Origin: Chromera velia
Taxonomy: Eukaryota; Sar; Chromeraceae
DNA length: 64,000 bases
Assembly (NCBI GenBank): GCA_018398765.1
Contig: JAHBMJ010002367.1
Span: 28,949-92,948 of the forward strand
Direction: 5' to 3'
Part shown: positions 45,429 to 57,252 of the stretch, piece after piece
Position numbering within the stretch: position 1 is the stretch's first letter
Layout: every line of letters begins with the position of its first letter
Translations under genes and position numbers: made by a program
Notes under the pieces: generated by a model
Databases searched by the model: none
What the model was told of the DNA's origin: nothing
The model's input: the letters and a program-made list of their open reading frames with translations, nothing else

Positions 45429-45899
45429 TCGGTCGCCTCATGCAGTTTGCCGCGCAGAAAGGAGTCGCGGGGGATTAAGTGCCCCCCGGGCGGAGAGCTC
45501 CGTGCGAAATGGCTCCAAGGCTCATGCAGCTATATATAGTCCAATTAAGCTTCAGGTGTATGTATGCGTGCATGGGCAGCATATATATGGGCAGCATATA
45601 TATATATATATATATATGGGCAGCTGAATCAGGGGAGGCAGGATCTGGAGGGAAGCCTGGGAAGGTAAGGGAAGGCAGCAGTTGAACTGTGGAAGCAGCG
45701 CAGCTAGACAGTACGTGGGCAGACGTGTGGTCTTTGTCCCTGCTGTTTTCGTTGGTGATGTATCTCGACTGTTGCAACATGCAGAACAACAGTTCTTCGT
45801 GACTTCCAGTAAATACAGACTGCCTCTCTACACAGAGAACTCCGAAAGTTTCTCTTGTAGGCAGACAGTACTAAGTACATCTGAACTCATTAGATCACG
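45429..45899. promoter_or_regulatory. divergent promoter between ZC3H14-like and ATAT genes
   Basis: Under 500 bp separates the two divergent starts (45428 minus, 45900 plus). It contains TATATATAG at 45530-45538 and an (AT)n run at about 45595-45617 flanked by copies of ATGGGCAGC. A shared bidirectional promoter is likely (inference). Confidence 0.5.
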
Positions 45900-48800
45900 A
45901 TGCACTTGCCATTTGATATAGACTCCGTCCTCGCACCTTTCTGTGTGCATCCTCATCTGTTTCAATCTGACTGGGACACTGAGAATGAAAAGCTTGCCAT
46001 TCTTGACCCCAATCACGACAAATCGAATGGCACGGCGGGGAATGACAACTTACAACTATTGAGGGTTCTGATTGATGTCATGGGAACTGCCTCCGCTAGG
46101 GCTGTGGGTCTCCGTGCCCCTGTGACCAGCTTCTCCAAGTATCAAACTGACAACAACCACAGGATTTATGTAAGTTCCTGCGACAGTAAGCGAACTTGAA
46201 CGTCATTTGATGGATTCGGCTCCTGTTCCCTTCCCAAAGAGAGTGCTCGTGTCCAAAAACTCAGATGATCGTTGATGCCGAAGTCTTTTGAGCGCGTGTG
46301 GTTTCATGTGTTGTTTGCTGTCCCTGCAGTTGAAGACTTTCCGAGGCCAGATTGTAGGTCTCCTGAAGGCGGGCTCGAAGCGTCTGCTAATAAAGAACAA
46401 GAACGGGGCGTTACGCGAACTGGAAACCACCTGCGTGTTGGACTTCTACGTCTCCGAGAGGTTCCAGAGGAGTGGGCATGGCTGGTCTCTCTTCAAGGTG
46501 GGTCTTTCTCACTGGCTCTGCGCCGTTGTGTACAGACAAATCACCCAGGACTAACAACAAGACAGGAAGATGCCTCGCTCATGGTTCATTCTGATCGGGT
46601 GAATAACCTTCATTGTTGTTTGATCGCTCTTCCACCCATCGTCCCCCATCCTTTTGTTCGCCTCTTCGGATGCCGTCAAAGTGTCTTGAGGATTTAGAAC
46701 AGGTTTGAATCCTGTGTGTGAATAGAGTTTCTTTTCCAGAACCGGCAGCACCAACTTGCACATAAATGACACAACGAAACCATGCAAAACGCGGCCAGAT
46801 GATTTCTCACCACTTCCCCTGCTGCTTCGAACTCCCTCCATGTCAGGTGATGCTCCGATACGAAGGCACACTGCCTGAGTTGATCGCCTACGACCGTCCC
46901 TCCCCGAAGCTTCTGGGCTTTCTCAGAAAGCACTGCGGCCTCTCTTTCCCCGTCCCCCAGTCGAACAATTTCGTTCTCTTCGAGAAGTTCTTCTCAGTGC
47001 CCAGAGGGACACAGACGGCAGCGGCACAGGAGAGCGCGAGAATCTGCAGTCTTTTCGGAGAGGTCAGAGCCCCCCCGCCCCCCCAGCCGTCTCGCCGCGC
47101 TGTCTCAGGAAATCCTAGCTACCGTCTGCTATCAATCGGTCACACTTTCCGAACCTTCTCCCAACGTTTCGTTGCCTCTCTGACCAGCCGCTGCATGTGT
47201 GGTTGTTTGCATCGAATTTTGTGAACGCCGTGTGCCTGTGAGAAAAGTGACAGTCACTGCCTTGGCTAGCTGCCTTGGCCATGCGTCGCCCCTGTCCAAC
47301 AAAGAGAAAGACAGCTATCGACCGGGAGGGCCGCAAGTCTCGCGTTGGGAAAAGATCTCCATTTTCTGTTTATTCTACGTTTAATTTGACTTCATGCCAT
47401 TGGGCTCGTTTGCGTTCACCTTGCAAACAAGATTGGCGTGTGAGACAGTGACTGTCCATGCAGCTCCTTCCTTGTCTCCTCCGACTGGCTGGCTGGCTGT
47501 TCATTCAAATGCATGTCATACTGTGTCAGTGTGCATATGAGTGTGGGTGCAATGCCATGCCTCTTCTTTCTCCTTTCTTCTTTGTCAACCCGGCCGCCAG
47601 GGTCCTGAATTTTGGCTTCACCGCCGTTTGAATTCATGTGCCCGTTCGTCTGCCTGCATGCAGGGCTTCGGAGAGTCCCTGAGATCCAGTTCGGCGGACG
47701 GAGCTCGGAGTCCGTCTCTCTCTCTTTCAGAAGGGAGTTCGAGCGTCTGCACAGGGCAGGGGGGTCATGATGTCCCTCTCTTGCCTCTCTCAGTCCCTCT
47801 CTCGCCTCGCTCAGCGAGGTCTCCGTTTAGAACCCGTTCCCTGCCTGCCTGCTTGAACGAGAGAGAGATAGAAAAGTGGGTCGGCAGCACTCCCGCTTCC
47901 CCTTTGCCCACCCCTTCCCAGCGGTCCGTCCGGGGGGACTTGGTGTGTTGGATCGGAACTCCTTCAGCTTCGGAATCCCCCCGCCCGGGTTGCGGAGAGT
48001 CCCTGAGATCCAGTTCGGCGGACGGAGCTCGGAGTCCGTCCCTCTCTCTTTCAGAAGGGAGTTCGAGCGTCTGCACAGGGCAGGGGGGTCATGATGTCCC
48101 TCTCTTGCCTCTCTCAGTCCCTCTCTCGCCTCGCTCAGCGAGGTCTCCGTTTAGAACCCGTTCCCTGCCTGCCTGCTTAAACGAGAGAGAGATAGAAAAG
48201 TGGGTCGGCAGCACTCCCGCTTCCCCTTTGCCCACCCCTTCCCAGCGGTCCGTTGGGGGGGACTTGGTGTGTTGGATCGGAACTCCTTCAGCTTCAGAAT
48301 CCCCCCACCCCACCTCTCCCCAGCAGCCCGCCAGGGAAGCGTGGACTGGGACCCCCCCATCGCCCCTCCTTCCTATCACCCCCCCACAACCCGCCACAGT
48401 GACTCGACTTGCTGAGCCGCGTCCGAATTTCCCAAATCAATTCTACCCAGGAATCACGCTTCCTAGTCCCCCCCCCTCACCGCCCAAGTCCGTCACTCGA
48501 CCCGCAGGGCCGGGGGCCACTTTCCCAAACAAATTCCACCGGGGAAGCAGAAAAGGCGGGAGCGCGTTTGTGCGTGGAAAGGGGCTTGGAGAGCGGCGCA
48601 GCAGATGCACATGGGATCACTGCTTCCCCGGCTCCCTCTCCATCTCCACCCCCCCGCGGAAGACTGGGCACAAGACCTCTTGCCCAACTCACCCGTCGAA
48701 GGCCGTCCTTCCGTCTCGACGTCCCTCTGCTGTCCGTCTGACTGCCCTCTTTACGTTAGGCTGTCCGGCGTACTCAGTCTGTCTGTCCATTTTCCTATGC

Positions 48801-51790
48801 GTCCGCTGTCTGGGGTCGCGTCTGGTTTCCCACGGGGGATCTATGACCACGGCTCTCCGAGAGACAGCACGTTTCGTCGGGCGTCAGGCAGCGGCCCTGG
48901 CTGGTGATGTTACCGTCTTCACAGGGGAGACAGCCCATTTCGTCGGGCGTCAGGCAGCGGCCCTGGCTGGTGATGTCGCCGTCTTCACAGGGGAGACAGC
49001 CCATTTCGTCGGGCGTCAGGCAGCGGCCCTGGCTGGTGATGTCACCGTCCTCACAGGGGAGACAGCCCATTTCGTCGGGCGTCAGGCAGCGGCCCTGGCT
49101 GGTGATGTCGTCGTCTTCACAGGGGAGACAGCCCATTTCGTCGGGCGTCAGGCAGCGGCCCTGGCTGGTGATGTCGCCGTCTTCACAGGGGAGACAGCCC
49201 ATTTCGTCGGGCGTCAGGCAGCGGCCCTGGCTGGTGATGTCGCCGTCTTCACAGGGGAGACAGCACATTACGTCGGGCGTCAGGCAGCGGCCCTGGCTGG
49301 TGATCTCGTTGTCCTCCTCGCAGAGGTAGCACTTCTCGTCATACACCAGTCTATCAGACTGATGTCGGATGCCACGCTCTATATCTGTGAAGCGTGCGCT
49401 CGGGAACTTGAAGACCCCTTCTACTCCCGGAGTCCTTGTCGCTGGGAGGACCCCGAAGAGTGGTTTAAATCAAGAACTAGGTATACCCGAACTCCTCTCA
49501 GACGCCCCGCTCATGTCCCCGCTCCCTCTACCCGCCCGCGCCCCGCCGTCTCTCAGCCCCCCCGTGCAAACACAGGCTGCACAGCCGGCCCCCGAACCCC
49601 GCCCGAGCCTCCTCAAAAAGAAGCACAACCAGAGGAAAAAGCAGATAAATTGCATTCTCTCCCCTACCCGGCATATCCACTACTACTCACAGTAAGTACT
49701 CTCACTATGAATGTCTTGGTTTGGAATCTGTATGCATATTTTTTCATCTTATACGTATGTGTGAATTTCTGTGCTGGCCGGACCCTGGCCCTTGGGCCCG
49801 CCTCTCTTCCCAGAGCTTCACTTTTTTCTTTTTTGTATCGTAATTTTTCTGTTTTCCCTCCGTCTTTTGCTCAATGACATCTTCTTGTCACAGAAAACCT
49901 TTGCATTCCTGTCTGTTTTCCTTGTGCCTATGTCTGCAGGAGAGGGGAGACATGCAGAACCTCAGAGGCCTCCGAGACAGAACGCCGATTTCTCCCCAAG
50001 ACCTCTTCGAGAAGGACGGGACAGTCAATCAAACCGTTATCCCCTGCCAGCCAGTGGTCTGTCTGTCTGTCTGTCTGTCTGTCTGTTTTTCATGAAGAAA
50101 AGGAGGGAGAAGAAGACGAAACATATAGCCTGTCTCTCTGTCTGTCTGTCTGTCTGTCTATCTGTCTGCCTGCCTGCCTGTCTGGCTGGCTGTCTGACTG
50201 AGAAGAAGAAACTGTTACACATTGTCTGTCTGTCTGCCTTCATCTTCCGTGTTTATGAAGACGATCGAAGGAATTTCAAGAACACATACAGTCCCTCTTT
50301 CTCTCTCTGTGTGTGCAGGAGATCCAGCAATTTGCAGAGGCGATGGGCCAGAGCCGCTCTACAACACAGGTGAGACAAAGTGGCGACAAGAGAGCCATGC
50401 AGAAAGGACAAAAGGGAAAGTGGTGGTTGCTTCTCTTGAATTTGTGATGCTCCATCATCCCTCTGGTCTCTCCTCCTTCGCATAATCACTGCAGAAAGCT
50501 GATGTCCCTGCCCTGTTCAGCATCTCCAGCTGCTCTGTTTGTGTATGAAGAGCTGCCTCAAAGCTCCGTTTGTGTCGATTCGCCTGTCCGTTTACCTCAA
50601 ATTTTGGTTGTCCGTCTTTTTTCTTTCCTTTGCTGGTCACTTTTGGAAAGAGAGGAAGAGGGGATTACTTTGCATGTGTTTCAGATGTACGTAAGCGGAT
50701 TTTCTTCGAATCACTTTGTCACTTTAAATTTTTGATTTCAAGACTGCTTGGTTAGTTCAGATTTGCTTTAATTTTTGTTGTGCAGTCGGCGGGCAGACTC
50801 CACCATTTCCCCAACATAAGGTCAGATTGACTTGCAGTACGTCTTTCTTTGCTTACTCATCAGAGAGACCTTCACTTTTTGGTTTCTGCCTGACTCAACT
50901 GAATTCCTTAATTCCTTCGCGAAGGCTGTTGCAACCGAGTCGGTGTGGTCTTTTATACATCTGACAAGGAATTGCAACGTGTGCTTTCGTGGAGTAAGTG
51001 AGCAGGCGACAGATCCACATAATGGCCATGCTTCCTTCGGTGTCCATGTAACTGTGTAGCCATACTACATCTAACGATCATACCGAATCACCGAAAGAAG
51101 TCTTTTGTCTATGCATATCTACCTTTCTGTTTGTCTGCGTGTCTTGTCTGCGTGTGCGTGCGTGCGTGTGCACGTTGAAAGTCAGTCGTGAATCTTCGAC
51201 CCTCCGAGACGCACGCGGCTGCCGGTTTCAGCTTTGGCCCAGCCTTGGGAGTCGGGGGTGGGAAGGCCTGGGTTTGTATACCCAGGGAGTTTGGACGGGG
51301 TGCAGTCTCGCATGCGGTCGTTGATTCAGTGATCGATTGGTTGGACACGTTTGGTTTTGGAAACGGCAGCTCTCTCCTCTGTGTACAGTTGGGGGGCTTC
51401 TGGGTGCATTCAAACACCCCCCCATTTTTTTTTGCTGCCCGCTCCTTGACTGGTTGTCCGTATATTCCATCGGTCTCTGACTGCATGGCCAATGGATCGA
51501 TCTGGTGTGCCCCTTGCAGAGAAGAAAAGCTAGTAGACTCCGTTTCCTTCCGCTCGCTTCTTCGGTGGCCAGATCAAGTGTTCTCAATTCTCCCACTTGA
51601 CCTTGTCGCTTATTTAATCATCTATTTAAGAGTCCCCCTATTTAAACTTCCTTGCGTTCTTCTCCATTTCGAGTCCTCTCGCTCAACTCCTCTCCTCTCT
51701 TTTGTTCGAACATGCAGGCAGTCTCAACGTCAGCAGCAGCAACAGCTCACCGTGCACGCACAAGGCTCGACGTCCACATTCAAAAAATAG
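45900..51790 (+). CDS. ATAT1: alpha-tubulin N-acetyltransferase (ATAT1/MEC-17) with long repetitive tail
   Basis: Exons: 45900-46169, 46330-46497, 46847-47062, 47664-49691, 49940-50023, 50319-50369, 50786-50830. All are in phase 0 and give 953 residues with TGA. Alternatively exon 7 ends at a GTCAGA donor (50820) and joins 51718-51790, ending in TAG. The catalytic domain (1-218) matches ATAT: MHLPFDIDSVL, SAPVTS-like APVTSFSKYQ, LDFYVSERFQRSGHG (acetyl-CoA loop), YDRPSPKLLGFLRKH and VPQSNNFVLFEKFF. The enzyme acetylates Lys40 of alpha-tubulin inside microtubules. The 676-codon exon 4 is low-complexity; it contains a duplicated block of about 320 bp and a 66-bp minisatellite and ends in CEACARELEDPFYSRSPC. 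Parts of exon 4 may hide introns. Exons 3 onward lie in the inverted-duplication arm. Confidence 0.85.
47664..48311 (+). repeat. tandem direct duplication of about 320 bp in ATAT exon 4
   Basis: Two nearly identical copies (about 47673-47993 and 47994-48311), each beginning GGAGAGTCCCTGAGATCCAG and ending near CTTCAGCTTCGGAATCC. Few differences suggest recent duplication. The left arm keeps only one partial copy. Confidence 0.85.
48795..49346 (-). CDS. antisense Cys-rich repeat frame (alternative coding strand)
   Basis: A 183-codon minus frame starts MYDEKCYLCEEDNEITSQGR and continues as 22-residue units with a C-x2-C-x10-C pattern. The pattern looks protein-like, but it overlaps the ATAT tail exon and could be a by-product of the 66-bp repeat. 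There is no domain match and no splice support. Confidence 0.2.
   Translation of the reverse strand: MYDEKCYLCEEDNEITSQGRCLTPDVMCCLPCEDGDITSQGRCLTPDEMGCLPCEDGDITSQGRCLTPDEMGCLPCEDDDITSQGRCLTPDEMGCLPCEDGDITSQGRCLTPDEMGCLPCEDGDITSQGRCLTPDEMGCLPCEDGNITSQGRCLTPDETCCLSESRGHRSPVGNQTRPQTADA
48860..49315 (+). repeat. 66-bp minisatellite (about 7 units) in ATAT exon 4
   Basis: Units of 66 bp (22 codons) centred on CGTCGGGCGTCAGGCAGCGG. Because the unit is a multiple of three, two plus frames and one minus frame are open across it. The plus frame in register with ATAT gives RQAAALAGDVxVFTGETAHF. The minus frame gives a Cys-rich repeat, CLPCEDGDITSQGRCLTPDEM. About four decayed units exist in the left arm at 39199-39470. 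Confidence 0.9.
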
Positions 51791-52625
51791 TCAGTGGGTG
51801 GATCAAAGGACAGGGTTTACCTTGACACTGTGTGGAATGGAGACGTCAGATAGAACGATTTGTCCATGACCAAATGCTTCATTTGTTTCTCAATTCCCCC
51901 TTCTATTTCTTTTTTCCGTCGGTTTGTGTGTCTTTTGAGACATCAGACCGTAGAGGAAACACAAAGTTGAAGCAGCTGTTTTTGCTCGTTCTTCTCTCAA
52001 TGGACAGTTTTATCATTTTATGAATTCCTCCGCTCTTAAAGGTAGGTAACCCCGAGCATCTCTTCTTTCTTTACATGCGAAAGTCTTTCTGTATACTGGT
52101 GCTTTTATATGCAGTGATATGCTTGTTTGCACCTTGTGCGCTGTAGTGCTGTTTCACCCTCATCTGCCTGTCCCCACGGCTGACAAACCAAAAAGCTAGT
52201 GCGTCCAGTTTCATTTGGTGCCCCGCACCCGGTCACATTCCCCTCCTCACTTATGTCTTTCTGCATGCACGATGTTTGCAGCTGTCACCAGTGTGCATTC
52301 TTCCCTCCGGGGGCGTGCCCGCGCTGCACACAGGCAAGAAGCTAAGCAAAAAAGGAAACGCGATGCCCTCCTCCACTTGTTCCCTCCGATTTCCTGTGAA
52401 GTTCCTTCCTCTTAGTTGTTGGTTGAGGGAAGAGATCGAAGGGGAGGGGAGAGGGGAAGGGGTTGGTAATTGCCGCGATCAGAAAGCAGCATGTTGGGTA
52501 AATGAAGGTGACAGAATTTTAAAACCGATACACAAACGAAATTTGAAGGAGGGAAACCGAGTTTAATCAGGAGCAAAGATTCATTCGAACTAATTTCGTT
52601 GCGCACACCACCCGCTGGTGTGTAG

Positions 52626-53323
52626 AGGGTTGAGGGAAAGGAAACCGGGGGGGGGGGCACTAGGAGGGGCAGACTGGTACACAGTTGCTAAATAGGTTCG
52701 AGGCATTCAATTTGCAACATCCCGCAATCGCTCGATGATGTTTGCCCTCGATCGGATTCATAACTGTCTTAATCAACTTATGGATACGTAAAGCTTCAGA
52801 GCGCTTCAGAGGTAAAGTGTGCAGCGTGAGAGAACTGCGTGCGTCATTATTTCAGTACCCCGCCTGTGCGCGCGGGATTTTCGCTTTATGAGGCATGCAA
52901 TGAGTCATTTTCCGGGGCCATCAGTCTGCCCGTCGATTGATCACCGCGGTTCATTCGATTTGATCTCTTCGCTGTCCAAGCAACTGAAGCGTGGTTTGCT
53001 TTGAACACTATCGATTCTAAGAATTCGAGTGGATCCGATTGCGCGGTTTGAAGTAGATAGAAAGTCTGCTCTTTGTCTTTGCGTCTAGGATTCATCTTGA
53101 TTGATCGATCGATTTCTCGGATGCTTCGAAGATCCATCTAGATCATCCTAAACTTATCGGGATATGACATAATATGCCGTAGCGTGGGGAGTAGCATTAA
53201 ATGTATAGAATCCAGAATGAACTCAAATTTGATTGATTGATTGATTGATTGATTGATATGTTCCGCCCTAGGGCCTTCAAAATTTACTACTTAGCAAATT
53301 TAACTGACAAATTATGAATTATA

Positions 53324-53362
<39 letters not shown>

Positions 53363-55031
53363 ATTAATTAATTGATTGATTGATTGATTTATTGATTCAT
53401 TGATTGATTTATTGATTGATTGACTAGTTGATTGTTTAATTGGTCATACCGGCATATAGGATACCTTTTATGTGACAAACTAGGGGGTCAGGGGGCAGCA
53501 AACTGTATCCGATAGCATGGAATTACAATGAATTACACCGGACACCAAATTAAATTGTGTTCCTTAGAAGAGGGCAGACAAAATAGCTTGTACGGGATTA
53601 TGAAGTCAGCTCTTGAGGTGAGACAGGCTATAAACATGTTTAAGGACTCTGGCTATCAAACTTCTATTATGAGCTGCCAGTATTTCAACTAGTATTTTAA
53701 ATATATCAACAAATCTGTCTAGAAATCTGTTTGACAGTGCATAGAACAAGTTACTACCATAATAATCTTCATGGTGAAGATCTCCATAAATGAGTATTGA
53801 TGGAGATCTCCATAAATTTTTTAGAGATACTTTAGAGATCTCTAAATCTCTACACATCTCTCACAAATTTTTTATACAGAACATGATCATGCATTTATTA
53901 AGCTAATTACCAAATGTTGCCAAATGAAGGTCCATTATTTAACAATCTGCTTTAAATGTTGTGATTTGCCGAACGTTAAACGCTTATTATACACCGATAG
54001 CGATGGTGTATGATCATGAACTTGATTAGCACATAGCGTTTAGTTTCACTACAAAGGCTAGATAGAATATCCTAGTAACTTATCGATTGAACATATAAGG
54101 AAAGTGGTCTAAATGTCAGGTTTGGAGATGCTTTAGAGACATTCAAGTTGGAGAATGAGAGTCACAATGAGTCACATACGATTTTGTTAGAGACTAGGTT
54201 GGAGATCTTCAAATTATTTTTTTTTTAGATTTCTAATTATCCGTAAAATTCTCCAAACATCGATCTCTAACAATTTTTCTAGATAAAATTTGATTAAATA
54301 AAGCTTCCAAACATGATTGGCACGTTTTGTTTCACTATCGGGCAGTGTGCTAAAAAGTTTTGGTAACCGAGTTACATTAGGCGGCTACCCCCCCCCCCCC
54401 TCCCTCCCTCCTTTTATTATTTAATTTGGTAAACCCCCCCCTAACCTCCGAGGTTTGGTAAGGGTGATGTAAGGAGAGAGGTATGTTTTATTGCCCATAG
54501 GTACCCATAGGTTGACATAAATTATAACTCCGTCCCCCCCCACCCTCCCAATAACGTAACTGGGTTACCAAAAAACTTTAGTGCGCTGCCCCTATTAAAA
54601 AACGCTAAATCGAGCATTTTAGTAACTCATCTGGTGATTTATAGATTGAACATAGTGAAGAGAGGTCCTCCAAATAATAAACCAAATGTCAAGTTTGAAT
54701 ATTCATACCGATTTTGGAGAGATCCAAAGCTCCAAACCATCTCCATCATATTAGGGTCTGCATGATTATCGTAACCAACAAAATGGTTACCAGGCGGTCA
54801 TTATAACCAAACAAAGTGTACTAGTAACTCTAGCTTTGAATATCTAAGCTTTCAAACTTAATTTTAACTCTTTACGCTTACCACAATCATCTGCATAATT
54901 TAGCATATTCACTGGTATACAACAGATACGCATTGTTGGAGTAGAAACATTGTAACGACAAGAGAAATAACCTCTTGGGAAACAATTAACCTCGTGAATC
55001 CAAATCAAAGCTTTAAAGTCTTATTCTGTCT
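52626..55031. other. AT-rich, gene-free region with (GATT)n arrays
   Basis: (GATT)n tracts at about 53230-53257 and 53324-53440. The area around 53760-54250 repeats GGAGATCTCCATAAAT and TTTAGAGAT-type strings. No gene supported. Confidence 0.6.
54340..54593. mobile_element. MITE-like element with long terminal inverted repeats
   Basis: About 40-bp imperfect inverted repeats: left GGGCAGTGTGCTAAAAAGTT, right (reverse complement) GGGCAGCGCACTAAAGTTTT, both continuing into TTGGTAACC(C/G)AGTTAC. The interior is C-rich with a CCCTCCCTCC run. The target duplication is not clear. The CAGTG-like terminus resembles hAT ends, but the family is not proven. Confidence 0.6.
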
Positions 55032-55262
55032 CTAGGGGTATCACAGAGAGAAAAAAAAGTAAATAACTCTCTTTGTCAAGTATTTTTTTTTCTTTTTTTT
55101 TCCATCTAAAACAACTGTTGTGTAGACTGTTGTTTATAGCTGTTGCACGGGTGTTGCACAAGTGTTGCAAGGTGTTGCAGGCAAACAAAAAAGAAAAAAA
55201 AAAGCCTGAGATAACTTGTTTTTCTAGAGACTTTTTTTTTCTTTTTACTCTGACATACCTAG
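55032..55262. mobile_element. hAT-like MITE, family 1, copy 2
   Basis: Left end CTAGGGGTATCACAGAG, right end (reverse complement) CTAGGTATGTCAGAGT, both followed by poly-A. Flanks TTCTGTCT (55024-55031) and TTCTATCT (55263-55270) match in 7 of 8 bases. Its 231-bp length and internal GTTGCACAAGTGTTG repeats match the copy at 8312. Confidence 0.8.
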
Positions 55263-55498
55263 TTCTATCTAGTATTCTATGATGATGATGATGATGATGT
55301 ATGGGGTTAAAGCCGGTGAGCCGTATAGACTCTGGCCAACCTAGAGCGTCATACATAGAGTTAAACTTTCGACTTAGGCCCCACTGGGGTAAATTGAATC
55401 GATGGGAGCCTGACAGGGGTGGGGAGGCAGATGGAAGTAGAGGGTGGCTCCACCTCTAAGCAAACAGGCTTTTGCTTCATCTGGTAGTTCTCTTACAG

Positions 55499-55768
55499 GC
55501 TGAGTTACAACACGCTCTCTATCCCACCCTTGAGACGATCGAGGACTGGCTGCATTTTGCTTGGCGGAAGAGGGTCCCCATGACCAATCAAAGCGCCAGA
55601 ACAGCACTGGTATGCCCGAGCGGAGGGGGAAACGAGAAGGAAAGGGAAAAAACAAATACCTCAGGGGGAACAGAAAGGACGGAGATGGACTCCTCTGTTT
55701 CTGTGTCTTTTTTTTTCCCCAAGGGTCACGGGCCAGTGAGATTCCTTCTGTCACTTCGTGTCAGTTAG
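55499..55768 (+). CDS. possible exon of unknown gene
   Basis: After a TTACAG acceptor-like site, the plus frame reads AELQHALYPTLETIEDWLHFA and then becomes low-complexity. The first 25 residues look protein-like; no start, partner exon or domain is identified. A minus frame overlaps. Confidence 0.25.
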   Translation, partial: AELQHALYPTLETIEDWLHFAWRKRVPMTNQSARTALVCPSGGGNEKEREKTNTSGGTERTEMDSSVSVSFFFPKGHGPVRFLLSLRVS

Positions 55769-56454
55769 AGGTCTGTCAGATGACCTCTAAAGAAAATCAT
55801 CCGAGGCGGAACGGAAGGAGACGGAGGGAGAAAAAGATCAGAACTCCCAATCTCCTTTGATTCGCTATCTTTTCTGCCGAAGACGTATAAGTAAAGGTTT
55901 CTCTCTCAGTTCAGTTCCTGCAGTTCGGTCAGTACAGTCAGTTCAGTCAGTTTGCTCGGTTTATCCCTGAGGCACAACTTGTTTTCCAGGGGAGTGAAAT
56001 TGCGAGTAATAAGCATGCTAAAGAAATTTAAAAAGGGGAGAAAAAGGGAGAAGAACGGAGAAGCCGCACGTAGCATATACCCCACTCGTAGACCCGCTTT
56101 TGACTAGCGCTTTTGAACCACACGAGCACGAGCGCCCCGCGCGCCCCCCCATACCCGTACAGGCTCGAGCCCGTCACCTCCCACCGCCCTCCGCGCTCAT
56201 ATGAGGGGTGCCATCCGAGCCCGACAGCCTGGGCCTTATGGGGTCGTCCGTCTCGCGTTTCCCCCCTAGATGCTTTTCGCCCACCCCCCGATTGATTCCG
56301 TTCTGCCCTTGTTTGTTCCTCAATCAATCAATCAATCAATCAGATGAAACACATTCGGACTGACATAACAAAATATTCCCCTCAAAAACAAGTACGGTCG
56401 TCAAGAATGAACAACGACGGGGAAAGAGTGAGAGGAAGTGAGGGAAAAGGAAGA

Positions 56455-56540
56455 AAAAAAGAAAGAAAGAAAGAAAAAAAGAAAGGAAGAAAAGAAGAAA
56501 GGAAGAAAGAAGGAAAGAAAGAAAGAAAAAAAGAAAGAAA

Positions 56541-56578
<38 letters not shown>

Positions 56579-56620
56579 AAAAAAAAAAGAAAGAAAGGAA
56601 GAAAAGAGAAAGAAGGACAG
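56455..56620 (+). repeat. purine-only (GAAA/GGAA)n tract
   Basis: About 165 bases of nearly pure purine on the plus strand. Lys/Arg-rich and antisense Phe/Ser/Leu frames over it are artefacts. A similar tract is at 62993-63118. Confidence 0.9.
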
Positions 56621-57252
56621 ACTGAGGGAACACACACAGCTACTTACGAAGGCAATCGGAGATCGCCCGTGCACCTGCAACAGGGTGCTTTTCGAAGAGA
56701 AGTGTGAAGATTTCTCTCACTTTCTTCTCATTTTCACTCACACCTCGTCCCAACTGCTGCTTAGCCATTTGTTGTGCCCACACAATCAAGTCCGACTTAG
56801 AGCGACTCTGAGCGAGCGTCTTTTACTTCATCCAAAAGCCTATTCATACGTCCCCTCTCCCCTTCGGTCCCTTTACATTCAGTTAACTTATGAACAACAT
56901 TATTCAGATGGCCACGCCCATGCAAATCGAGGGGGCAGTGCTCGCAAACCATCTCTACCTCCCCGTTCGGAACTATATGAATGAATGAATGAATAAGCCG
57001 GTGGAGCCGAGCTCCTGGCAGTCCATGTCATGCATGTCTTTGATTGAGCCTAGCTTTGAAGCGAGAGACTGTAGGCCAAAACAAGACTCACTCAACAACA
57101 CTCCATGCACAGATATGACTAGTCATATGATGATGTAATATATAAACAATTAACGATTTTCTTCACTTTTGGAAGTGAACATATGGTGAACAATTTTCAG
57201 AACAAAACAGTGAATAATATTCGTTAATGTTTTATTTCTTTATATATTAATG

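Larger units (their letters stand above)
46770..52625 (+). repeat. right arm of the large inverted duplication
   Basis: Pairs with 37330-40734 in reverse orientation. It contains ATAT exons 3-7 and about 1.8 kb of downstream DNA. Conserved coding-like bits downstream (for example QSQRQQQQQLTVHAQGST at 51720-51790, and AHRQEAKQKRKRDALLHLF near 52330) occur in both arms, so they may be exons or just duplicated sequence. Confidence 0.88.

Noticed and set aside
48860-49315. 66-bp units considered as CRISPR or satellite array
   Set aside because: No spacers; they keep a coding frame and belong to a tail exon. Minisatellite is the better call.
51109-51790. Overlapping frames on both strands of the right arm (127 and 200 codons)
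   Set aside because: Both are partly conserved in the left arm simply because the DNA is duplicated; only the QSQRQQQQQ end has a plausible splice context, so it is given as an alternative ATAT exon.
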